Assembly (NCBI RefSeq): GCF_907164905.1
Contig: NZ_CAJRAF010000002.1
Location: forward strand, 3,992,001 to 4,056,000
Length of the DNA stretch: 64,000 nucleotides
Reading direction: 5' to 3'
DNA from: Dyadobacter sp. CECT 9275
GTDB taxonomy: Bacteria > Bacteroidota > Bacteroidia > Cytophagales > Spirosomataceae
The position numbers and the translations under genes were made by a program. Below are positions 34,815 through 44,626 of this stretch, piece by piece (position 1 is the first letter of the stretch; every line of letters starts with the position of its first letter). Under the pieces are notes generated by a model that ran no database searches, was not told the DNA's origin, and saw only the letters and a program-made list of their open reading frames with translations.

Positions 34815-36173
34815 ATGATTGTTAAAACAAATGCTCCCGTAATTCTGATTGTTTCCTTTCAGAATTACACTGGAATTTCTCATCTTCCCAAAGTCCTTTC
34901 GGAAGCCGGGTTTAGTGTTTGTGCTGTCTGTCCGCGAAACGGACATTTGTCACAAACCAAGTTTTTAAAAGAGGTATACCCGCTACCTGAACATACGTTT
35001 TACTGGTTGTTCAGAAAAGTGTTTCTTAAATCCGTTAAAGAAGCAAAGCCTGTGCTGCTTATTCCGGGTGACGATGCTGCGCTTGCATTCCTACAGAACC
35101 TGATGTTTCAGCTGCCTTCGGGAGAATTTAAGGAGCTCTTGAGCCTTCTAAAACACTCCCTTGGTTTTCCTGAATATTACCGCGCGTGTACGGATAAGGC
35201 TGCTTTTGGGAAAATGTGTGAAAGCATCGTATTGAATACTCCGGAACAATACCTGTGTTTGAATACTTCCGAAGTGGTGCATACAGCTGCCCGCTTAGGG
35301 TTCCCGCTGGTCTTCAAGAAAACTTTGTCATGTGGTGGAACAGGGGTTCATATCTGCCACAACATGCAGGAACTTAGAGCGCATGCCACCGGATTCTTCG
35401 GCACAGGTATTCACAAATTAATGGATTGGCTTAAATGGGAAGTGCACAAGGCGCGGGGATGGGATATCAGGCATTTGATGCAGCCGCAGGAAGAATTAAT
35501 CCTTCTTCAGAAATACATTGAAGGAAAAGTGATTTCTCACACCTTTGTGACCTGGAAAGGAGAATATCTTGCCGGGTTTACTTACGAAAACCAAAATAAA
35601 GGAGAGCGCAGCAAGGACCCAAGCCGCAATATCCGGATCGTAGATCATGTGCCTGAAAGCGAGGAGATTGCCCGGAAGCTGGCTTGCCATCTGGGATTTA
35701 CCGGATTTGCATGTATTGATTTAATAAAGGATAAGAAAGGAGAGATTTTTCTGCTGGAGTGCAATGCGCGACCCACGCATACAGTGGTGTATGGCCGGGA
35801 AATTGGGCTGGACCTAGGTCGGATGCTGTTTGAAACCAGGACATTGGATCAGGTACCCCATGATGGGATCAGGAACTTCGCGCTTTTTCCGGATGCTTAC
35901 AGAGAAAACCCGGACAATTTTGATGCCAATACATCGCGTATTCCGTGGGACGACCCGAAACTTTTCTGCTCCCTTTTGCAAGAATGCCCCGGACAAACCA
36001 TCTCGATAAAATGGCTTGTGTCAATGGTGTATTACTGGACAATAGATAAGCTGGCCGCCTACCGGAACAGGAAATTAATGTTCAGCTATCCGGTAATACC
36101 GGATTTTGCAGCTAATCCGGGCAAACAGCGGAGCAGAGAGGAGTGGATGGTAGTACCGGAAGTCTCCATCTGA
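34815..36173 (+). CDS. ATP-grasp domain ligase, uncharacterised
   Basis: 452 residues. An N-terminal Rossmann-like part (VILIVSFQNYTGISHLPKVLSEAGFSVCAVCPRNG) is followed by the ATP-grasp domain: LGFPLVFKKTLSCGGTGVHIC (ATP loop), ELILLQKYIEGKVISHTFV, and GFACIDLIKDKKGEIFLLECNARPTHTVV with the Mg-binding Glu/Asn pair. Such enzymes join a carboxylate to an amine or thiol through an acyl-phosphate. Together with the two GNAT/FemAB-like genes just upstream it forms a three-gene set that could assemble an amide-linked small molecule or envelope modification; this is inference. ATG 34815. Confidence 0.82.
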   Translation: MIVKTNAPVILIVSFQNYTGISHLPKVLSEAGFSVCAVCPRNGHLSQTKFLKEVYPLPEHTFYWLFRKVFLKSVKEAKPVLLIPGDDAALAFLQNLMFQLPSGEFKELLSLLKHSLGFPEYYRACTDKAAFGKMCESIVLNTPEQYLCLNTSEVVHTAARLGFPLVFKKTLSCGGTGVHICHNMQELRAHATGFFGTGIHKLMDWLKWEVHKARGWDIRHLMQPQEELILLQKYIEGKVISHTFVTWKGEYLAGFTYENQNKGERSKDPSRNIRIVDHVPESEEIARKLACHLGFTGFACIDLIKDKKGEIFLLECNARPTHTVVYGREIGLDLGRMLFETRTLDQVPHDGIRNFALFPDAYRENPDNFDANTSRIPWDDPKLFCSLLQECPGQTISIKWLVSMVYYWTIDKLAAYRNRKLMFSYPVIPDFAANPGKQRSREEWMVVPEVSI

Positions 36174-36376
36174 GGATAATATTAAACCCAGGATATTTTT
36201 GTGTTAATACCCGATCGGTTATATTTTAATGGCGCGATAGGACCATTCTGAAATGGTTTCAAATAGCAGGGATAAATACGGGGAAGGGAATTGAAAATAT
36301 CCGGCCCCGCATTTCAATACAATAGACCTTTCGTTTTCGCGTTATCTCGCAAAAATTACCACCCCCAACCTTACCT

Positions 36377-37360
36377 ATGATTTTCCAGCGTTGTATCTTC
36401 ACTGCCGTTTTGATCCTGGCAGGATATTTTGTACAGGCACAGCATTTTGCATTAAGCCGCCTTTTTTATCCAAATGTCACACTTAAAGCAGATTATAATG
36501 TTCCTGCGGGGATGGGCGCAGCAGGTGATTATGGACTGACGCGTTCGGGGTTCTTTGGGATCATACCTGTGCAAAGTGAAGTGCAGCTAGGGTACAGCCT
36601 GCGAAAAAAACTGGATCTGAGGGCTATCCACACGGTTATGCTGGCTCAGTACACACAGATACAGCCGACAGTCGGGGGGATGGATTCACCAGAAAACGGA
36701 TACAAAACGTTGTCGTTGGGTGTAATACGCCTTCAGGCTAGTATCAAAGACAAACTGTGGGTGTATGGTGGAGGATTGGGATTGACGGAAACCAATGAGA
36801 CACTTTTTACGCCACAGCCTTTCTTCTGGGGCGGGGCGGCCCGTATGCATATTCTGGGGCTAAGAACGCAGATCATGTACGGGTCAGTACTGGCCTATAA
36901 TCAAAAAATAAAATTTGTACCTGTTTTTGGTCTCAACAAGGGGCTGGGAAAACACTGGCGGGCTTCGGCTTTGCTGCCCTTTATGGCGAATGTTAATTAC
37001 AAGGCAACCAAGTGGTTCAATGTGGATATGCTGACAGGCCTGAATGGTTACAGCGGAGGCTTTCAGGTGCAGACTCCTGAGGAGAAAATGCTGAGGAGAG
37101 AAAATTTCCGGCAGATTAAAATCGGAATGTCGGCTAATGCACATTTGTTTACTGTGCTGAATGTTTCGCTGGAAGCCGGAGTAACCACATTCCGGCAGAT
37201 CAAAACATTTAACAGCGCACGGGAGAACCTCGCTACTTACCACCCTGCTACTACGCCCTACATCGGCGCCAGCGTCAGATACATTACCAGCCGCTCAAAA
37301 TTTTCTTCCCGATTTACGCGGAAAATGGGTTTAGGAGGTGATTCTGGCATTAACTGGTAG
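36377..37360 (+). CDS. Predicted outer-membrane beta-barrel protein (DUF6268-like)
   Basis: 327 residues. A signal peptide ends at VQAQ (about residue 20). The rest consists of alternating amphipathic strands (LWVYGGGLGLTETN, AARMHILGLRTQIMYGSVLAY, WFNVDMLTGLNGYSGGF) with aromatic residues at strand ends, the pattern of small Bacteroidota outer-membrane barrels. I recall this type as DUF6268 but cannot verify it. No function is known. The stop lies 4 bases from the stop of the convergent kinase gene. Confidence 0.75.
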   Translation: MIFQRCIFTAVLILAGYFVQAQHFALSRLFYPNVTLKADYNVPAGMGAAGDYGLTRSGFFGIIPVQSEVQLGYSLRKKLDLRAIHTVMLAQYTQIQPTVGGMDSPENGYKTLSLGVIRLQASIKDKLWVYGGGLGLTETNETLFTPQPFFWGGAARMHILGLRTQIMYGSVLAYNQKIKFVPVFGLNKGLGKHWRASALLPFMANVNYKATKWFNVDMLTGLNGYSGGFQVQTPEEKMLRRENFRQIKIGMSANAHLFTVLNVSLEAGVTTFRQIKTFNSARENLATYHPATTPYIGASVRYITSRSKFSSRFTRKMGLGGDSGINW

Positions 37361-37364
37361 GGGA

Positions 37365-38348
37365 TTATGCAAGGCCTAATTTGCTGGCTTCTGCTTTCAG
37401 TAAATCTTTATTGATAGGAACAACCCCCACCATTTCACAAACGAGGCCGCCGCCCAGGTTAGAGATACCTGCGATGGCCTCGGGAGGTAAATCCAGGGCA
37501 ACACAGCAGGCCGCAATACTGATGACAGTATCCCCGGCACCGGAAACGTCTGCAATCTGTCGGATATGGGCAGGCAGCTTATGGCATTCATTATGGTAAT
37601 CAATATAAACACCCCGCTCCGACAGGGTGATTAAAGCCCCTTTTGCATTCAGTCTGGATTTCAGCTGTTCCACTACTGCTTGCAGCTGTGCCGGATCGTC
37701 TACGTCGAAATCTATTTTCAGGCCCTCACGTAATTCTTTAAGATTGGGTTTGAACAGCGTGGTATGCTGGTAGGAAAGGAAATTTCTCTTTTTGGGATCA
37801 ACCACCGTGGGTACGTTGTGAAGGTTTGCCAGTTCCGTAATGGCGGTTATCGTTCCGGGGGTTAAAACGCCCTTATCATAATCTTCAAAAATGACGACGT
37901 CACAGGAAGGGATCAGTTTTTTTGCAGTTTCAATCAGGAGCTGCTGCTCTTCAGTGGAGATCGATACCTCGGTTTCGGTGTCAATACGTACCACCTGCTG
38001 AGAACCTGCGATGATCCGTTCTTTAATAGTGGTTACCCTGTCGTTACTCCGGATAAGCCCGTCACAGTTGAGACCTTTTTCCTTGAGGCTGTTTTCCAGG
38101 AGATCCCCCGGGCCGTCAGTACCAATCACAGTACAGACTATCGCCTCAGCACCAAGTGCCTGAACGTTCAGGAGAACATTCCCGGCGCCCCCCAGCCTGT
38201 ATTCCCGGTGGCTCACATGCACCACCGGCACAGGCGCTTCCGGAGATATTCTTTCAACTTTTCCCCATACGTAGGAGTCAAGCATTACGTCGCCAACAAC
38301 AAGAACTTTTAAATGATTAAATGCTTCAAATATCTGATGGATATCCAT
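37365..38348 (-). CDS. rfaE1: D-glycero-beta-D-manno-heptose-7-phosphate kinase-like PfkB sugar kinase
   Basis: About 327 residues from ATG 38348; the frame opens four codons earlier at a TTG. PfkB fold: VLVVGDVMLDSYVWGKVERISPEAPVPVV and REYRLGGAGNVLLNVQALGA are typical of RfaE/HldE kinase domains, and ADVSGAGDTVIS is the PfkB signature 2 with the catalytic Asp. It would phosphorylate heptose-7-phosphate to the 1,7-bisphosphate for LPS core heptose. The cytidylyltransferase domain of HldE is absent, so the second activity must be elsewhere. No other heptose gene is nearby. Confidence 0.87.
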   Translation of the reverse strand: MDIHQIFEAFNHLKVLVVGDVMLDSYVWGKVERISPEAPVPVVHVSHREYRLGGAGNVLLNVQALGAEAIVCTVIGTDGPGDLLENSLKEKGLNCDGLIRSNDRVTTIKERIIAGSQQVVRIDTETEVSISTEEQQLLIETAKKLIPSCDVVIFEDYDKGVLTPGTITAITELANLHNVPTVVDPKKRNFLSYQHTTLFKPNLKELREGLKIDFDVDDPAQLQAVVEQLKSRLNAKGALITLSERGVYIDYHNECHKLPAHIRQIADVSGAGDTVISIAACCVALDLPPEAIAGISNLGGGLVCEMVGVVPINKDLLKAEASKLGLA

Positions 38349-38417
38349 GGATCGTCCCAATTATATACTTTATATCGTCCGGAAGATGTCCTTGACCGGG
38401 CGGTGTTTTAAATTACC

Positions 38418-38846
38418 TTAGATACTAACAGAAAAATGCAGACTTGCTACCTGGAAACGCTTGTTGAGGTAGAGCCGATGGGCGTTCGTCCTTGCTTCCG
38501 AAACGCCAGAGTCCAGATGTACCTGATCGTATCCTTCTTCTTTGGCAAAATTCAAAATCCAGTCCAGCAAAACGCCGGCATATCCTTTGCCGCGGTATTC
38601 AGGTAATGTCGATAGGTCATCAATATAGATGTACTTTCCTCTGAAAAGGTTGTAGCCCGTTTCAAAAACAGCGATGGAAGCCGCAGTTTCGTCTTCTTCA
38701 ATAAAAATGATCTGGCGGTTGTCGGCTAGTGTTTTCCTGACCATCTCCATGTATCTGTCATCCGTAATGGAAGGGCGTAATTCCTGCACAGCCTTCCGGC
38801 ATTTGAGGATATCGGCTTCAGATTCAGCCTTGTGAACGGGACTCAT
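38418..38846 (-). CDS. GNAT-family N-acetyltransferase
   Basis: 142 residues. The acetyl-CoA site is seen as [24 protein letters not shown] (R/QxxGxG/A motif), preceded by the beta-4 strand [21 protein letters not shown] and followed by [23 protein letters not shown], the usual C-terminal half. The acceptor is unknown. It overlaps the ribBA stop by 4 bases (ATGA), so the two are translated together. Confidence 0.9.
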   Translation of the reverse strand: MSPVHKAESEADILKCRKAVQELRPSITDDRYMEMVRKTLADNRQIIFIEEDETAASIAVFETGYNLFRGKYIYIDDLSTLPEYRGKGYAGVLLDWILNFAKEEGYDQVHLDSGVSEARTNAHRLYLNKRFQVASLHFSVSI

Positions 38847-40093
38847 CCTTTAGTGGGTGGTATGGTTAAGTTGGACAAATTATGACCCATTTTATCTCGT
38901 TTAGTCAGCAGATAGTTCTGATTATGAGGATTAGCGGGGATCTCTATCCCTACAGAATCCACGATCTCAAGACCATATCCGATCAGCCCCGCCCGCTTTT
39001 TGGGATTGTTTGTAATGAGTTTGATTTTGGAAACATCCAGATCGCGCAGGATTTGGGCGCCCACACCGTAATCACGCTCGTCAACCGTAAAACCCAGTTC
39101 CAGATTTGCTTCAACGGTATCCCGCCCCATTTCCTGGAGCTTATAGGCCCTGAGTTTGTTTAAAAGCCCAATTCCCCGGCCTTCCTGGTTCATGTATACG
39201 ATAACCCCTTTGCCTGCCTTATCCACCATGTCCATTGCGGCATGAAGCTGCGGGCCGCAGTCGCAGCGGCACGACCCGAAGATATCTCCGGTAACACAGG
39301 AAGAGTGTACTCGCACCAAAACCGGTTCATCTTTTTCCCAGGTACCTTTCACCAGCGCCAGATGGAGATCTCCCGTATTGATCTGACGATAGCAGATGAG
39401 GTCAAAATGGCCCCAGTTGGTAGGCATGTCCACACCAATTTCCCTTTTGATCAGAGATTCTTCTCTAAGCCTGTATTCAATAAGATCCTTGATACTGACC
39501 AGTTTCAGGTTAAGCTTGTCGGCTATCTGGCGTAGCTGGGGCAGGCGTGCCATTGAGCCATCTTCATTCAGAATTTCAACCAATACGCCGGCAGGGGATA
39601 AACCGGCCAAACGGGGGAAATCAATGGCTGCTTCGGTATGTCCTGTGCGCCTCAGTACACCTCCCTTTTTTGCCTTTAAGGGAAAAATGTGCCCCGGACG
39701 GCCCAAGTCGCTGGGTTTGGTATCCGGGTTAACCAAAGCCTGAATGGTCTTGGACCGGTCGCTGGCCGAAATGCCTGTTGTACAGCCATTTCCAAGTAAA
39801 TCCACAGATACCGTGAACGCAGTTTCGTGCAGAGCCGTGTTATTGCCAACCATCATTTCCAGTTCCAGCTCGGTACATCGTTCTTCCGTCAGCGGCACAC
39901 ATATCAGTCCGCGCCCTTCCCGCGCCATGAAATTGATGATTTCTGGGGTAACCAGTTCTGCGGCACAAATGAAATCACCTTCATTTTCGCGGTCCTCATC
40001 ATCTACTACAATAATTATTTCTCCTTTTTTGACAGCAGCAATAGCTTCTTCAATGGAATCTAATTTTATTGAACTATTATTAATATTGTCCAT
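38843..40093 (-). CDS. ribBA: Bifunctional 3,4-dihydroxy-2-butanone-4-phosphate synthase / GTP cyclohydrolase II
   Basis: 416 residues. The N-terminal RibB half has [18 protein letters not shown] and [17 protein letters not shown]. The C-terminal RibA half has the zinc site [15 protein letters not shown] and [19 protein letters not shown]. The two halves make the two precursors of riboflavin, from ribulose-5-phosphate and GTP. ATG 40093. A TACCTTTG box on the minus strand (40149-40142) is a promoter candidate; no FMN riboswitch (RFN element) is seen in the 180-base gap to the divergent gene, although the gap is short for one. Confidence 0.97.
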   Translation of the reverse strand: MDNINNSSIKLDSIEEAIAAVKKGEIIIVVDDEDRENEGDFICAAELVTPEIINFMAREGRGLICVPLTEERCTELELEMMVGNNTALHETAFTVSVDLLGNGCTTGISASDRSKTIQALVNPDTKPSDLGRPGHIFPLKAKKGGVLRRTGHTEAAIDFPRLAGLSPAGVLVEILNEDGSMARLPQLRQIADKLNLKLVSIKDLIEYRLREESLIKREIGVDMPTNWGHFDLICYRQINTGDLHLALVKGTWEKDEPVLVRVHSSCVTGDIFGSCRCDCGPQLHAAMDMVDKAGKGVIVYMNQEGRGIGLLNKLRAYKLQEMGRDTVEANLELGFTVDERDYGVGAQILRDLDVSKIKLITNNPKKRAGLIGYGLEIVDSVGIEIPANPHNQNYLLTKRDKMGHNLSNLTIPPTKG

Positions 40094-40171
40094 TAATGGG
40101 ATGGGTGAAAAATAGTTTCACAGTTATGCTCGTTAAAAGTGCAAAGGTAAAGCCTTAATATTTAAAAGTTT

Positions 40172-40179
40172 TACTTTTG
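40172..40179 (+). promoter_or_regulatory. Candidate -7 box of the type IX cargo gene at 40274
   Basis: TACTTTTG matches TAnnTTTG about 95 bases before the start. Together with the minus-strand box at 40142-40149 it makes a divergent promoter region for ribBA and the cargo genes. Confidence 0.4.
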
Positions 40180-40273
40180 GGCTTCTATTGAATCAACAAA
40201 GGAGAAGCCCGAACCGTTTCAATGATGGCCGTTGGAATGGGCGGGTATTAAAATAAGTAATTGTAACTCAACT

Positions 40274-42220
40274 ATGAAGCTAAAATTACTGGCTTTTTTT
40301 TGGATGTGGGTCTGGGTATTTATTTCATTTGAAACAAATGGACAAGGTTATTGCGGCACTGCAGGAGGGTTTAGTGTAACACCTGCCCGCGGCTGTACGG
40401 ACCTTACCGTGAGCGTGAATAATGAAGTGAGCGGTGCCCAGAATGTCAGGTACGTTTACGACTTTCCCCGCTCTCAGACAGATCCGCCCGATGCAAGAAA
40501 TACCACGGATGAAACTTCTCATACCTACATTGAACCCGGTACTTACACTATTTTACAGGTAGGCAGTTCCAACGGTACGGGATTTAAATATTGTAACGAC
40601 GTAACGGTGTTTGAGTCCAGGCCACCCAATGTGCAGCTGCTTACCTGTGGAAACGGAAAGGTGCGGCTCACGATTGTGGATGATAAAATTGCCCAGGCCT
40701 ATGACCGTATCGAAATTGAATGGGGCGGAGGTGCACCTATCAATACCTGGAGAAAGGGAGACAAGCTTTATTTTGATCACATATATCCTGTGGCTGGCCC
40801 AGCACCGTCCATTCTGGTAAAGGGAGTATATACCGATGGGCGTTGTGAAGGAAAAACAAGTACAACGGTGGTTTCCGGTCCTTCCGTCATTCCTTCGCTG
40901 GATAAAATCAAGATCAAAAGTGTTGAAATGCTGGCGGACGGAAGGGCCAGGATAATTTATGAGGGAATGGATGGGGTGAAAACTGAAGTTCAGGTTGACA
41001 AGGGCGGAGGCTTTTTTGAGGACACGGGCCAGAGCGGCACTTCCGGAGGCCCGCAGTCCCTTATTGTCGGAAACCTCGATCCCAGGCAGGTGTATCGTTT
41101 CATGCTTGTTTCTACGGATATCTGCAATAACATGATGAACAGCCCGATCGTCAGCAGTATCTCGGTGGCGCGGGGAAGTGTTGCGCTGGACGAGATCATT
41201 TCGGTAGAATGGAAGAGCAGGCCTCATACCGAAAACCTGGTTGAATACCAGCTTAAGAGAAACGGGGTGGTGATTTTTACAGGAAAAGAACTGTCCTATC
41301 TGGATAAAAGTGTTCAATGTGGCAATACCTATAAATATGAAGTGGTAGCGATCATCGAAAACGATGTGCGCTCCTACTCCACCTTTGTGGAAATAGAGCC
41401 TAATAGTTCGAGCCCGGAGAAAATTGAGCGCGCCGTAGTGTCCGTAACAAATGATAATGTGATAGACATGCAGGTGGAGCTTTCGGGAACAGGGCTCACC
41501 AGCAGTTATAATTTGATTGTCGAAAGAGCGGACCTTGGCAGCAGGAATTTCGCGCAGATATCTCCTCCCAGCAATCAGAATCTGAAATACACCGACAGCC
41601 AGGTGAGCACTTCTGAACAGTCGTACTGTTACAGGTTCAGCTATCAGAACGCCTGCAAACTAAGCTCCCCCATGAGTGACCCCGTTTGTACCATTTTACT
41701 TAAAAGTAACACCGTTGACCTCTCCTGGAATGCGGACAGCCCTTTTACCGGTGGCGTGAATGCATACGAGGTAGTGCTCAGGGATCGAAATGGGAATGTA
41801 CAGGATGAGATACCCAAACAAAACCAGACCAGGCACGAAATAAACCTCAACGACCAGGCTGCAGGTTCTTTTTCTTATCAGGTGAAGGCCACAGGAAATA
41901 GTGCGAATATGGTGAGTTATTCTAATGTAGTGAGTTTCAGGAGAGATATTATTTTACAGATACCAGACATTTTCACCCCTAACGGAGATACACATAATGA
42001 CCGTTTTGAGGTGAAAGTATATTTTGCCGAATCTTACAGGATGTCTATTTTTGATAGATGGGGAAGCGTTGTATTCCAGTCTACCTCTACGGCAGACAGC
42101 TGGGATGGGAAAGTCAACGGTAAACCGGCCAATGGGGGTTACTATATCTATAAAGCCCAGGTTACCGATGCCACAGGATATACGACTGTTAAGAACGGCA
42201 GTTTTTTATTGGTAAGATAA
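40274..42220 (+). CDS. Large secreted protein with type IX (type B) C-terminal domain, copy 1
   Basis: About 648 residues from ATG 40274, where a signal peptide begins (MKLKLLAFFWMWVWVFISF, cleavage near NGQG). The frame is open further upstream but without signal-like sequence. PKD/Ig-like and fibronectin-III-like repeats fill the middle (SHTYIEPGTYTILQVGSS, YLDKSVQCGNTYKYEVVAI). The C-terminus is the gliding-motility-type CHU_C domain: IPDIFTPNGDTHNDRFEVK, MSIFDRWGSVVF, WDGKVNGKPANGGYYIYKA. This domain directs export by the type IX system and surface attachment or release. It is likely a surface adhesin; the ligand is unknown. Confidence 0.88.
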   Translation: MKLKLLAFFWMWVWVFISFETNGQGYCGTAGGFSVTPARGCTDLTVSVNNEVSGAQNVRYVYDFPRSQTDPPDARNTTDETSHTYIEPGTYTILQVGSSNGTGFKYCNDVTVFESRPPNVQLLTCGNGKVRLTIVDDKIAQAYDRIEIEWGGGAPINTWRKGDKLYFDHIYPVAGPAPSILVKGVYTDGRCEGKTSTTVVSGPSVIPSLDKIKIKSVEMLADGRARIIYEGMDGVKTEVQVDKGGGFFEDTGQSGTSGGPQSLIVGNLDPRQVYRFMLVSTDICNNMMNSPIVSSISVARGSVALDEIISVEWKSRPHTENLVEYQLKRNGVVIFTGKELSYLDKSVQCGNTYKYEVVAIIENDVRSYSTFVEIEPNSSSPEKIERAVVSVTNDNVIDMQVELSGTGLTSSYNLIVERADLGSRNFAQISPPSNQNLKYTDSQVSTSEQSYCYRFSYQNACKLSSPMSDPVCTILLKSNTVDLSWNADSPFTGGVNAYEVVLRDRNGNVQDEIPKQNQTRHEINLNDQAAGSFSYQVKATGNSANMVSYSNVVSFRRDIILQIPDIFTPNGDTHNDRFEVKVYFAESYRMSIFDRWGSVVFQSTSTADSWDGKVNGKPANGGYYIYKAQVTDATGYTTVKNGSFLLVR

Positions 42221-42308
42221 CTTCAGTCAGGAATATTTTCTGACTGGAAATTTGATAAACCACCTGTCTGATTGCCGCTGCGGTGACGGGCAGGGATCAC
42301 ACACACTT

Positions 42309-44231
42309 ATGATAAAAATAATTCTACCTTTAAAACGGGTATGGGTGCTTTTGACCCTATCCGGTAAGCTGGCAGCCCAGGGGCTTTGTTCAAATCCTGG
42401 CGGCTCTTTTCACCTGGATGTTAGCGAGGGATGCGCCCCCGTAACCATCACCATTACCAATGACGTGCCCAATGAAATCGATGTTGGTTATCTGATCAAC
42501 TATGATGGGAGTTCCACGCAAAACCTTTCATTTACAGACAGGCTTAAAAATTATACCTACTATGGTGCAGGAGTATACACGGTGCTTCAGAAAGCTGTAA
42601 CGGCCAGTGGACAATTTTATGCCTGCCAGAAGGTTACTGTTTACGAAAGCCGGAACGTCAATACCCAGTTTACCTCCTGTGGAGGTGGTAAAATAAAAAT
42701 TTCACTCACAAATGATGTCATACTGAACGCCTATGACCAGCTGGATATTAACTGGGGCGACGGGGAGACCATGACCTGGAAAAGGGGAGATAATCTGCGC
42801 CTGGAGCATATCTATACCCCTACCTCCGTAAGCCCGACGGTTAAGATAAGGGGGATATATACTGGCAACAAGGCCTGCGCAGGTGGTTCAGTTTTATCCA
42901 TACCCGTTTCGTTTCAGCAAACGCAGCTCAATAGTATTCTGCTTAAGTCATTGGTAATGAAGGGTAAAGGAACACTGGAAGTAAATTATTCCGGGATTAA
43001 TTCTGTACAGACCAAAATTCAGTATCGTTCGGGTAATGGCAGCTTTGAAACTGCAGGGTCCCGTTCAGGCGGAGGTTCTCAGTTTTACAGGATTGATAAC
43101 CTGAATACGGCTGCGGTTTATCAACTGAAACTTTCTTCCCAGGATCTTTGCGGTGAAATGCTGGATAGCCCATCTGTAACAAGTATGCGAATTACCGGAA
43201 GCAGCGAGAATGAAGAAAATTTACTGGAATGGAATAGATATCCAGAGGCAGGTGATTTTGAGGAATACCAGCTTTACCGTGACGGATTTCTGCTGGGAAC
43301 GTTTACGGATATCAATGAAAATAATTATGTTGACAAGGCCGTGCAGTGCGGGGACAGCTATGAATACTATGTGGTAACCCGGCTTAAGGGAGCTACCTCG
43401 ACTTCTGCATTTGTGACGGTTAAAACCAAAACAACACAGGCCAGGCCCATTGAAGAAGCCTATGTTACCACGCAGGGAGAGAAAAGCATACTGATAAAAG
43501 CAGTTATACCGGGCGGGCAAAACAACTATGAGCTTACCCTGGAAAAGTCGGAAGCCGGGAGCGACTTTAAAAAGCTGACTACTCTGTTTGCCCAAAATGA
43601 ATATGAAGACCTGGATGTAAGTACCAGCGCAACAGCTTATTGCTATCGTTTTATATACCAGAATTCATGTGGGCAGAAGCTCCCGGCCACCAGTCCGGTT
43701 TGTACCATTTTGTTGACCAATGAATTATCCACTTTTCGCTGGAATAATGAGTCACCTTTTCTAAATGGAGTGAAAGGTTATCAGGTTTTGCAAAGAGGGT
43801 CGGTGAGGGGAGAGGAACTCATTAATTTGGAAATGGCTGCACATTATACACCAGGATTTACCTCACAGAGCGACCCTGAATACACATTTCAGATCATGGC
43901 CAATGCTACGGACGGTAAGTTTCAGAGTTTTTCAAATATTCTGAGTTATAAAAGAAATCCGGATGTATTCATTCCCAGTGCCTTTAGTCCCGACGGAGAC
44001 GGATATAACGATGTACTGGAGGCAAAAGTTACTCAGGTTCGGTCGTTCAGCTTATCGGTACTGAACAGATGGGGAACTGTAGTATTTCATTCAGATGACA
44101 TCGGCACTGGATGGGATGGCAAAGTGAACGGGGCAAATGCACCGGAGGGTTCTTATATCTATAAACTGGTTCTTGTGGATGACATTAACCAAACTATCGA
44201 AAAAAGCGGTACTTTTATGCTTCTGAGATAG
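42309..44231 (+). CDS. Large secreted protein with type IX (type B) C-terminal domain, copy 2
   Basis: About 640 residues from ATG 42309. The leader (IKIILPLKRVWVLLTLSGKLAAQG) is a weaker signal peptide than in copy 1. The order of PKD-like and FN3-like parts and the C-terminal CHU_C domain (IPSAFSPDGDGYNDVLEAK, LSVLNRWGTVVFHS, WDGKVNGANAPEGSYIYKL) match the gene at 40274 throughout, so this is a tandem duplicate that has diverged strongly. A short hairpin (CAGTCAG/CTGACTG at 42224-42246) lies between the copies, without a T-run. Probably cotranscribed with copy 1. Confidence 0.87.
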   Translation: MIKIILPLKRVWVLLTLSGKLAAQGLCSNPGGSFHLDVSEGCAPVTITITNDVPNEIDVGYLINYDGSSTQNLSFTDRLKNYTYYGAGVYTVLQKAVTASGQFYACQKVTVYESRNVNTQFTSCGGGKIKISLTNDVILNAYDQLDINWGDGETMTWKRGDNLRLEHIYTPTSVSPTVKIRGIYTGNKACAGGSVLSIPVSFQQTQLNSILLKSLVMKGKGTLEVNYSGINSVQTKIQYRSGNGSFETAGSRSGGGSQFYRIDNLNTAAVYQLKLSSQDLCGEMLDSPSVTSMRITGSSENEENLLEWNRYPEAGDFEEYQLYRDGFLLGTFTDINENNYVDKAVQCGDSYEYYVVTRLKGATSTSAFVTVKTKTTQARPIEEAYVTTQGEKSILIKAVIPGGQNNYELTLEKSEAGSDFKKLTTLFAQNEYEDLDVSTSATAYCYRFIYQNSCGQKLPATSPVCTILLTNELSTFRWNNESPFLNGVKGYQVLQRGSVRGEELINLEMAAHYTPGFTSQSDPEYTFQIMANATDGKFQSFSNILSYKRNPDVFIPSAFSPDGDGYNDVLEAKVTQVRSFSLSVLNRWGTVVFHSDDIGTGWDGKVNGANAPEGSYIYKLVLVDDINQTIEKSGTFMLLR

Positions 44232-44268
44232 ATAACGATTTATTATATTAAAAGGAAGAATAGTAATT

Positions 44269-44616
44269 ATGTTTGGAAATATGGCAGACATGATGGGCCT
44301 GATGGGTAAGATGAAGGACCTGCAGGCTCGTATGAAAGAAGCGCAGGATCAGCTTTCAGGTCTTGTTGAAACGGCGGAGTCGGGTGGAGGGATGGTAAAA
44401 GCAACTGTCAACGGACAAAAGAGTCTGATCGGTCTGGAAATAGATCAGGATTTAATCAATCCTGACGATAAGGAAATGCTGCAGGATCTTATTGTAGCTG
44501 CTGTTAACAAGGCTTTGGAAACCATTGAACCTAAAATAAAAGAACATCTGCAAAAAGCTACCAACGGTTTGCTGCCGAACATTCCGGGATTAGATCTGAG
44601 CGGATTAATGAAATAA
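44269..44616 (+). CDS. YbaB/EbfC-family nucleoid-associated protein
   Basis: 115 residues. The family pattern MADMMGLMGKMKDLQARMKEAQDQL, VKATVNGQKSLIGLEID and LQDLIVAAVNKALE is clear. YbaB forms a dimer that binds DNA and is often found near recR/dnaX, which are not here. A good AAGGAAG ribosome-binding site precedes ATG 44269. The gene is 37 bases after the cargo gene and 10 bases before a GT2 gene, all on the plus strand. Confidence 0.94.
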   Translation: MFGNMADMMGLMGKMKDLQARMKEAQDQLSGLVETAESGGGMVKATVNGQKSLIGLEIDQDLINPDDKEMLQDLIVAAVNKALETIEPKIKEHLQKATNGLLPNIPGLDLSGLMK

Positions 44617-44626
44617 ACAGTAATTG

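Noticed and set aside
40553..41317. 254-codon open frame on the minus strand
   Set aside because: Antisense to the type IX cargo gene, no signal or domain.
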